Source: Scybalocola_A sp900557175 (GTDB lineage: Bacteria > Bacillota > Clostridia > Lachnospirales > Lachnospiraceae). From it: DNA of 46,683 nt. Positions 41,091-46,683 of the stretch are shown here, in pieces. The stretch spans positions 1-46,683 of the forward strand of contig CALADH010000053.1 in the NCBI GenBank assembly GCA_937890745.1, in the 5' to 3' direction. Made by a program: the position numbers and the translations under genes. The notes below the pieces were generated by a model, which was not told where the DNA came from, did no database searches, and saw only the letters and a program-made list of their open reading frames with translations. Position 1 is the stretch's first letter. Each line of letters opens with the position of its first letter.

Positions 41091-42952
41091 GCCTTTTCAC
41101 CGCCGCTTTCTTCCGTTTCCGCCGTACTTTCAGGCGCCGGACGGCTCACAAAGACAGCAATGCTTCGCGCATCAGTCTCATAAACTTCCACCGGCATATG
41201 GCATACCGCATTGTCTGCCGTATCAATTTCACAAACCCAGACAAGACCTTTCGGAAGTACCGGAAGATGAACCTTTGCGGCTTCCCAATGCATGTTATAA
41301 GCAATATAAATAAAGTCATCTTCCGCGCCGTTAAAATGAGCATACCGGCCGCAGTACATATGACCGATATAACGGCTTGCCGGCCGCATATCAGGCTTCC
41401 ACGGCAGCTGCCCGTGAATTGAAAAGTCCGGGTAACCGCAGCTTAAATAATCCATCATCCGAAGCGGCTTTTCACAGTGCAGCATCGGGTGGGATTTTCT
41501 GAACGCAAGCAGCGTCTGCACAAAAGTATACAGCCACTTATTTTTCCGGAGTCTTCTCCAGTCAAGCCAAGATATTTCATTATCCTGACAATAAGCATTG
41601 TTATTGCCTTTTTGCGTCTGTCCGAACTCATCACCTCCATAAATGAGCGGAATCCCCTGATTCAAAATTGCAAAAATCCACGCATTTTTAAGCTGGCGTT
41701 TTCTGAGTGCCATCACTTTGCGCCGCGTTGTCGGGCCTTCCACCCCACAATTCCAGCTATAATTATAATCTGTGCCGTCTCTGTTGTCCTCGCCGTTATC
41801 TTCATTATGCTTAACATCGTAGCTGACCGCATCATAAAGTCTGAAGCCGTTGTGATTGCTTAAATACCGCACAAAGGACTGACAGCTTTCATTGGCATGC
41901 ACAAGCTTTGTAAACTCACCGGTCATATCCTCATCGCCCTTTAAAAAGCGCCGGCAGCAAATTGAATAACCATCATGATAAGCAGCCAAATGTTTATATG
42001 CAGGTATTTGCTGTCCGTAGACAGACGCTGTGTCAAAGCCCTCACTAAAAAGCTTGACCTCAGACAATACAGGATCTGTCATCAACAGCTGCATCGGTAC
42101 AGTGCCGGCACTGATGTGAAAACCATCGACATGATATTCCATCGTCCAGTAGCGCAGACATTCCAGTATCAGATTCTTATTAACAGCCGATGAAAAAGAA
42201 AACTCCATCACAACCTCGATGCCTGCCGCGTGCATTGTCCTTACCATCCGTTTAAACTCATCAGGCGGACAATTTCCTGCCGCATATGCCGCCTTCGGCG
42301 CAAAATAAAAAGCATCTGTGTAACCCCAGTAATCCATCTTATACTTTTCCGGTTCCTTTTTCGGAATCACATAAAGATTATCATTTTCAGGCACCATCTC
42401 ATCAAAGGAGACTGCCGGCATTAATTCGATACAATTAATGCCAAGTAATTTTAAATAAGCTGTCTTCGCCGCTATACCGGCAAAAGTGCCGCCATCCTTT
42501 ACTTTAGATGACGGATGTACTGTAAAGCCGCGCACATGCAGCTTATACATCACAAGGTCATTCATGGCAATCTGCGGCCGTCTGTCACCATGCCAGTCAA
42601 AATGCCTGTTCCAAAAGCAAAAACGCTTGTCAGGACGTTTTTCGCCCCATACACCGGCATTTGCAATACCTCTTGCCCATACGTCCTTAATGCACATCGT
42701 ACCGCACAAATACGCATATTCAAAATAACGTGCCTTTAAATTTTTTATGCAGACTGCATACATATCACCGACAACATGAAAATCAGACATCGGTATTTCA
42801 AAGCACTGTCCGTCCGCCCATATTTTTAAAATAAACGGTTCTCTTTTATCAAACGCCACGGCAAAATTCATGCCCTTATCTGTTTTAGTCACGCCGGGCG
42901 GCTGTATACTCCCCAAATACACATCCAATCCATTTTCTAACTTCAAAATCAA
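41087..42952 (-). CDS. GH13-fold protein with degraded catalytic residues
   Basis: 621 aa. Isoamylase/GlgX-like layout: an N-terminal beta domain (~1-100), the block LVMYKLHVRGFTVHPSS, a barrel core with GWGYTDAFYFAPK-like sequence (MDYWGYTDAFYFAP) and QGIPLIYGGDEFGQTQKGNNNAYCQDNEISWLDW, then a C-terminal beta domain. Catalytic region II, normally GFRFD, is GFHIS (277-281), so the nucleophile Asp is Ser281 and the Arg is His279. Region IV HD is HN (Asn368). Region I has lost its Asn-His pair (MEFSFSS). Only the acid/base Glu304 remains. It is probably not a normal hydrolase. The start codon is TTG, overlapping the ABC-F stop (TTGA). Confidence 0.85.
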   Translation of the reverse strand: MILKLENGLDVYLGSIQPPGVTKTDKGMNFAVAFDKREPFILKIWADGQCFEIPMSDFHVVGDMYAVCIKNLKARYFEYAYLCGTMCIKDVWARGIANAGVWGEKRPDKRFCFWNRHFDWHGDRRPQIAMNDLVMYKLHVRGFTVHPSSKVKDGGTFAGIAAKTAYLKLLGINCIELMPAVSFDEMVPENDNLYVIPKKEPEKYKMDYWGYTDAFYFAPKAAYAAGNCPPDEFKRMVRTMHAAGIEVVMEFSFSSAVNKNLILECLRYWTMEYHVDGFHISAGTVPMQLLMTDPVLSEVKLFSEGFDTASVYGQQIPAYKHLAAYHDGYSICCRRFLKGDEDMTGEFTKLVHANESCQSFVRYLSNHNGFRLYDAVSYDVKHNEDNGEDNRDGTDYNYSWNCGVEGPTTRRKVMALRKRQLKNAWIFAILNQGIPLIYGGDEFGQTQKGNNNAYCQDNEISWLDWRRLRKNKWLYTFVQTLLAFRKSHPMLHCEKPLRMMDYLSCGYPDFSIHGQLPWKPDMRPASRYIGHMYCGRYAHFNGAEDDFIYIAYNMHWEAAKVHLPVLPKGLVWVCEIDTADNAVCHMPVEVYETDARSIAVFVSRPAPESTAETEESGGEKA

Positions 42953-44763
42953 TTCCCCTTTTCCGCCTCTATTTTCTCTGCCAGCTCATTCAGATAAACC
43001 CAGCGGTCCATCTTTTCTGAAAGTGCATCCTCGGCTTCCTCTTTCTCCTTCATTAACTGCGAAAGCTTTGCCGAATTTGTGGCATTTTCAAGCATTGCCC
43101 CGTCAATATCTGAAATTCTTGCCTCAAGCTTTTCAATATCTTCATCAATCGTTTCGTATTCTTTCTGTTCCTTATATGTGAATTTAAGCTTTGGCTGACG
43201 CCGCTCTTTCCATTCCTTATAGCCGGCCGACCTTTCTTCTGACTTTTTCTTATCACTAAAAGTTCCCGGCGCCGCTTTGCTGCTGTCACTGCGTCTTTGC
43301 TTTGCTTCAATATAATCTGTATAACCGCCCTCATACTGTGTCAGATGACCGTCTGTATCAAATTCAAAAATCCTGTCCACAACATTATCAAGAAAATACC
43401 GGTCATGAGAAACCGTAATCACAATCCCCGGAAACGCATTCAGGTAATCCTCCAAAATCGTCAGTGTCGGAATGTCCAGAGAGTTTCCCGGCTCATCAAG
43501 AATCAGTGTATTCATCGGCGCAGCCAAAACGCCAAGCAAATACAGACGCCGCTTTTCACCGCCGGAAAGCTTTCCAATCGGCGCATACTGCATATCCGGC
43601 GTAAATAAAAACCGCTCAAGCATCTGCGAGGCACTGATGCGTCCGTCCTTCGTCAAAATATATTCTGCAATATCCTTCACATAATCAATGACACGCACCC
43701 GCTCATCCATATGCTGTTCTTCCTGGGCAAAATAACCGATTTTAATTGTTTCTCCGATGTCCACACTGCCCTCATCCGGCGTCTCAAGCCCGGCAGCAAG
43801 CTTCATGAGCGTCGATTTTCCGCAGCCATTGGGCCCGATAATGCCAAGCCGCTGATTTTTAAGAACAATATAGTCAAAATCATCAATCACCTTTTTTTCA
43901 CCGAAGCTTTTGCTGACATGATGAAACTCTATCGTCTTCTTTCCCATACGTGCAGCGCCGGCGTCATCAAGCGAAACAGTCTCATCCTTCACCGGCGCCG
44001 CTGTCTGTTTCAGCTGCTCAAGTCGCAAAAGACGGGCTTTCTGCTTTGTTGAGCGCGCCTGACAGCCCCGCTTCGCCCATTCAATCTCCATACGCAAAAC
44101 ACTCTGACGCTTTCTCTCGGATGCAAGCGCCATCTCTGCCCGCTGCGCCTTAAGTTCAAGAAACTTCGAATAATTCGCATCGTAATCGTAAATTTTTCCA
44201 TGGTCAAGCTCAATGATTTTATTGGTCACCGCATCAAGAAAATACCGGTCATGGGTTACCATTAAAAGTGTCCCTTTAAATGATTTCAGATACGCCTCAA
44301 GCCATGAAACCATCGCTCCGTCCAGATGATTGGTCGGCTCGTCAAGCAAAAGAAAATCAAAATCACCGGCAAAGGTCTTTGCCATTGCCACCTTTCTTCG
44401 CTGTCCGCCGGACATATTTTCCAAAAGCGCATCATAATCATCCACATGAAGACGGCTTAAATGACTCTGAACCATCCAGTCTGTCTCGCTGTTTCCCGAA
44501 AGCGCATAGGACGCCACCGTCGCCCCCTTTGGAAAATCAGGGTTTTGCGGCAGGTAAGCGAGGCGGATGCCATTTTGCATGACGACCTGTCCCGATGCCG
44601 GCGTTTCAATGCCTGCCACCATCCGAAGCAGCGTCGTCTTTCCCGTACCATTAATACCGACAATCCCTGCCTTATCGCCCTGGGCCAGTCCAAAGGACGC
44701 ATCATCAAAAATGACCTTGTCACCAAACACTTTGTTTATATGTCCTATATTTAATATGTTCAT
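42949..44763 (-). CDS. ABC-F ATPase, Uup-like
   Basis: 604 aa from the ATG at 44763 (MNILNIGHINKVFG), with AGAGG before it; a longer frame to 44823 reaches into the promoter. Two ATPase domains without membrane segments: Walker A GINGTGKTT and GPNGCGKST, signatures MSGGQRRK and LSGGEKRR, Walker B LLLDEPTNHLD and LILDEPGNSLD. A charged linker lies between them, and a C-terminal coiled coil (~540-600) marks the Uup branch. ABC-F proteins act at the ribosomal E site; Uup has also been tied to DNA stability. The second Walker B has GNSLD instead of TNHLD. It heads the unit with the GH13-like, TraX and luxS genes. Confidence 0.92.
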   Translation of the reverse strand: MNILNIGHINKVFGDKVIFDDASFGLAQGDKAGIVGINGTGKTTLLRMVAGIETPASGQVVMQNGIRLAYLPQNPDFPKGATVASYALSGNSETDWMVQSHLSRLHVDDYDALLENMSGGQRRKVAMAKTFAGDFDFLLLDEPTNHLDGAMVSWLEAYLKSFKGTLLMVTHDRYFLDAVTNKIIELDHGKIYDYDANYSKFLELKAQRAEMALASERKRQSVLRMEIEWAKRGCQARSTKQKARLLRLEQLKQTAAPVKDETVSLDDAGAARMGKKTIEFHHVSKSFGEKKVIDDFDYIVLKNQRLGIIGPNGCGKSTLMKLAAGLETPDEGSVDIGETIKIGYFAQEEQHMDERVRVIDYVKDIAEYILTKDGRISASQMLERFLFTPDMQYAPIGKLSGGEKRRLYLLGVLAAPMNTLILDEPGNSLDIPTLTILEDYLNAFPGIVITVSHDRYFLDNVVDRIFEFDTDGHLTQYEGGYTDYIEAKQRRSDSSKAAPGTFSDKKKSEERSAGYKEWKERRQPKLKFTYKEQKEYETIDEDIEKLEARISDIDGAMLENATNSAKLSQLMKEKEEAEDALSEKMDRWVYLNELAEKIEAEKGN

Positions 44764-44794
44764 TGCTTTTACCTCTGTAACCGTTGATACTTCT

Positions 44795-44823
44795 ATGATA
44801 AATGATTTTGCATAGTGCGTCAA
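44795..44823 (-). promoter_or_regulatory. Promoter of the Uup-like operon
   Basis: Minus-strand TTGACG (44823-44818), 17 bases, TATCAT (44800-44795). Transcription would start near 44788, 25 bases before the chosen ATG, which rules out the longer open frame. Confidence 0.7.
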
Positions 44824-44877
44824 TTACATTTCCGGCAATGCTTTTGTTTCTTTTACATGGCAATTGCGAAATTCTCC

Positions 44878-44905
44878 TTGCAAATTCCTGTAAAACCTGT
44901 AAAAT
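44878..44905 (+). promoter_or_regulatory. Possible promoter of the YkpA-like gene
   Basis: TTGCAA (44878-44883), 16 bases, TAAAAT (44900-44905), 50 bases before the start codon and divergent from the Uup-like promoter. Confidence 0.5.
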
Positions 44906-44955
44906 AATATCTGATTGCCTATACACCATCACTTAGTACGACGGAGGTTTTGAAT

Positions 44956-46593
44956 ATGATTAGTGCAAATAATGTCACTTTACGCATTGGTAAAAAAGCG
45001 TTATTTGAAGATGTGAATATTAAATTTACGGAAGGTAACTGCTACGGCCTGATCGGCGCCAACGGCGCGGGAAAATCGACATTTTTAAAGATTCTTTCCG
45101 GTGTTTTAGAGCCGAGCAAGGGCGAAGTCATTATGAATCAGGGCGAACGGCTTTCCGTATTAAAGCAGGACCATTATCAGTATGATAACTATACAGTGCT
45201 TGACGCTGTCATCATGGGCAATGCCCGCCTTTATGAAATTATGAAAGAAAAAGAAGCCATCTATGCCAAAGAGGACTTCACAGAGGAAGACGGCATCAAA
45301 GCAAGTGAGCTTGAAGGCGAATTTGCACAGATGGACGGCTGGGAGGCTGAAAGCAATGCCGCCATTCTCTTAAACGGTCTCGGCATTGAAAACGAGCTTC
45401 ATTACTGCTATCTTCGCGAGCTTGACGGCGGTCAGAAGGTCAAGGTTCTTTTAGCTCAGGCACTTTTTGGAAATCCTGATGTTCTTTTACTCGACGAGCC
45501 GACAAACCACCTCGACCTTGACGCTATTGCATGGCTTGAAGAATTTTTAATCAACTTTGAAAATACAGTCATCGTCGTATCCCACGACCGCTATTTCTTA
45601 AATAAGGTCTGCACACATATTGCAGATATTGACTACGGAAAAATTCAGCTTTATTCCGGAAACTATGACTTCTGGTATGAATCCAGCCAGTTAATGATTA
45701 AGCAGATGAAAGAAGCCAACAAGAAAAAAGAAGAAAAAATCAAGGAACTTCAGGAGTTTATCCAGCGATTTTCAGCAAACGCTTCCAAATCCAAGCAGGC
45801 AACTTCAAGAAAACGTGCCCTTGAAAAAATCGAGCTTGATGATATCCGCCCGTCAAGCCGTAAATACCCATACATCGACTTTAAGCCAAACAGAGAAATC
45901 GGCAATGAAGTGCTTCAGGTCAATGGTATTTCAAAAACGATTGACGGCGTCAAGCTTCTTGACAATATTTCCTTTACATTAGGCCACGATGATAAAGTTG
46001 CCTTTGTCGGCCCGAATGTCAAAGCGACAACAGCGCTTTTTCAGATTCTCGCCGGCGAGATGGAACCGGACGAGGGTTCTTACAAATGGGGCGTCACAAC
46101 AAGTCAGGCTTATTTTCCGAAAGATAATACGTCCATCTTCTCCACCGACGAAACGATTGTCGACTGGCTGATGCAGTATTCTCCTGAAAAAGACGTCACC
46201 TTTGTCCGCGGTTTTCTCGGACGTATGCTCTTTTCCGGCGACGACGGCTTAAAGAAATTAAACGTTCTCTCCGGCGGTGAGCGTGTCCGCTGTATGCTCT
46301 CTAAAATGATGATGCTCGGCGCCAACACGCTGATTATGGACGAGCCGACAAACCACCTTGACATGGAATCCATCACAGCCTTAAACAACGGTCTTATGAA
46401 ATATTCCGGCGTTCTTTTATTTACGTCACAGGATCACCAGTTTGTGCAGACAACAGCCAACCGTATTATGGAACTGACGCCGGGCGGCTTAATCGACAAG
46501 CAGTGTACTTACGACGAATACCTCGAAAATGACGAAATGGCAAGAAAACGCCAGATTATGAATATGGACGAGCAGGTTGAAGTAGACGACTAA
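44956..46593 (+). CDS. ABC-F ATPase, YkpA/YbiT type
   Basis: 545 aa from the ATG at 44956, with GGAGG eight bases upstream; an in-frame TTG two codons earlier has poor spacing. The first domain has Walker A GANGAGKST, LLLDEPTNHLDLDAIAWLEEF and a DGGQKVKV signature (usually LGGSEKVKV in YkpA). The second has LSGGERVRC and LIMDEPTNHLD, but its Walker A reads GPNVKATTA and lacks the lysine; Bacillus YkpA, as I recall it, also lacks that lysine (GRNELAVTT), so this is a family trait. The linker KQATSRKRALEKIELDDIRPSSRKYPYI is typical. Probably a ribosome-associated translation factor. Monocistronic. Confidence 0.93.
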   Translation: MISANNVTLRIGKKALFEDVNIKFTEGNCYGLIGANGAGKSTFLKILSGVLEPSKGEVIMNQGERLSVLKQDHYQYDNYTVLDAVIMGNARLYEIMKEKEAIYAKEDFTEEDGIKASELEGEFAQMDGWEAESNAAILLNGLGIENELHYCYLRELDGGQKVKVLLAQALFGNPDVLLLDEPTNHLDLDAIAWLEEFLINFENTVIVVSHDRYFLNKVCTHIADIDYGKIQLYSGNYDFWYESSQLMIKQMKEANKKKEEKIKELQEFIQRFSANASKSKQATSRKRALEKIELDDIRPSSRKYPYIDFKPNREIGNEVLQVNGISKTIDGVKLLDNISFTLGHDDKVAFVGPNVKATTALFQILAGEMEPDEGSYKWGVTTSQAYFPKDNTSIFSTDETIVDWLMQYSPEKDVTFVRGFLGRMLFSGDDGLKKLNVLSGGERVRCMLSKMMMLGANTLIMDEPTNHLDMESITALNNGLMKYSGVLLFTSQDHQFVQTTANRIMELTPGGLIDKQCTYDEYLENDEMARKRQIMNMDEQVEVDD

Positions 46594-46622
46594 ATTTGCA
46601 GTCTGTATCAATTTAAAAGAAC

Positions 46623-46670
46623 CATATGTTTTTGAACGGTCATCAATTCAAAAACATATGGGAGACCGTT
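46623..46670. repeat. Two overlapping inverted repeats after the YkpA-like gene
   Basis: CATATGTTTTTGAA (46623-46636) and its exact complement TTCAAAAACATATG (46647-46660) form a 14-bp stem with a 10-base loop. AACGGTC (46635-46641), at the top of that stem and in its loop, is also complementary to GACCGTT (46664-46670) downstream. The two pairings compete, as in an attenuator. It may simply terminate the ABC-F gene; a T-rich stretch (TTTCAAGTTTTGTGT) follows, but the window ends there. Confidence 0.6.
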
Positions 46671-46683
46671 TCAAGTTTTGTGT

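Overview
The window looks like the core chromosome of a low-to-mid GC Gram-positive anaerobe of the class Clostridia, most likely a Lachnospiraceae-type bacterium. The evidence is a T-box leader, TTGACA/TATAAT promoters and AGGAGG ribosome binding sites, a fused SecDF, a six-cysteine SCIFF peptide with its radical SAM maturase, HemZ, a DUF5688 protein, a single long Rel enzyme, YkpA- and Uup-type ABC-F proteins, and a 6S-like RNA. I see no integrase, transposase, phage structural gene, CRISPR array or tRNA gene. Most genes, and the rRNA operon whose 5' end opens the window, lie on the minus strand, which suggests that strand is the leading one.

Layout, left to right. 1-862: 5' end of a 16S rRNA gene (minus), a long structured leader and three tandem promoters. 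863-4830: a YbaN/DUF454 membrane protein and a CydDC-like heterodimeric ABC exporter, behind a promoter carrying two matching palindromes. 4814-11670: pheS-pheT-queA-ibrA-ibrB, one apparent transcription unit led by a phenylalanine T-box (UUC specifier) and closed by a terminator; ibrA/ibrB (PP-loop enzyme plus ParB-like protein) are the accessory cargo. 11679-14548: a YihY membrane protein (+) converging on a SpoIID/LytB-like protein. 14597-14943: a series of hairpins and a stand-alone RNA gene that folds like 6S RNA. 14964-19610: hisS-aspS-DUF1294-glyA. 19697-20912: a DUF5688 protein. 20916-26197: rel, MBL hydrolase, hemZ and tcdA, tightly packed. 26232-28569: recJ and apt. 28625-34346: tgt-yajC, a PHP-domain gene on the opposite strand, then TIGR04086, the SCIFF peptide, its maturase and secDF. 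35651-37440: an HPr-like protein without the catalytic histidine, then aroC (+). 37480-39546: trpS and a lactonase-like beta-propeller protein. 39651-44823: Uup-like ABC-F, a GH13-fold protein with degraded catalytic motifs, a TraX-like membrane protein, luxS and a small unknown gene. 44878-46683: a YkpA-like ABC-F (+) and two overlapping inverted repeats cut by the window end.

Most of the gene content is housekeeping: translation (four aminoacyl-tRNA synthetases, queuosine genes queA and tgt), stringent response, purine salvage, folate one-carbon metabolism, protein export and DNA repair. The points that deserve a second look are ibrAB inside a Phe-T-box operon, the GH13 pseudoenzyme joined by TTG-start overlaps to an ABC-F protein and TraX, the HPr-like protein with Asp at the His15 position, the SCIFF module split by an inverted PHP gene, the acidic insertion in SecDF, and several unexplained inverted repeats. 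All family names come from reading the proteins and recalling the families; no database search was run.
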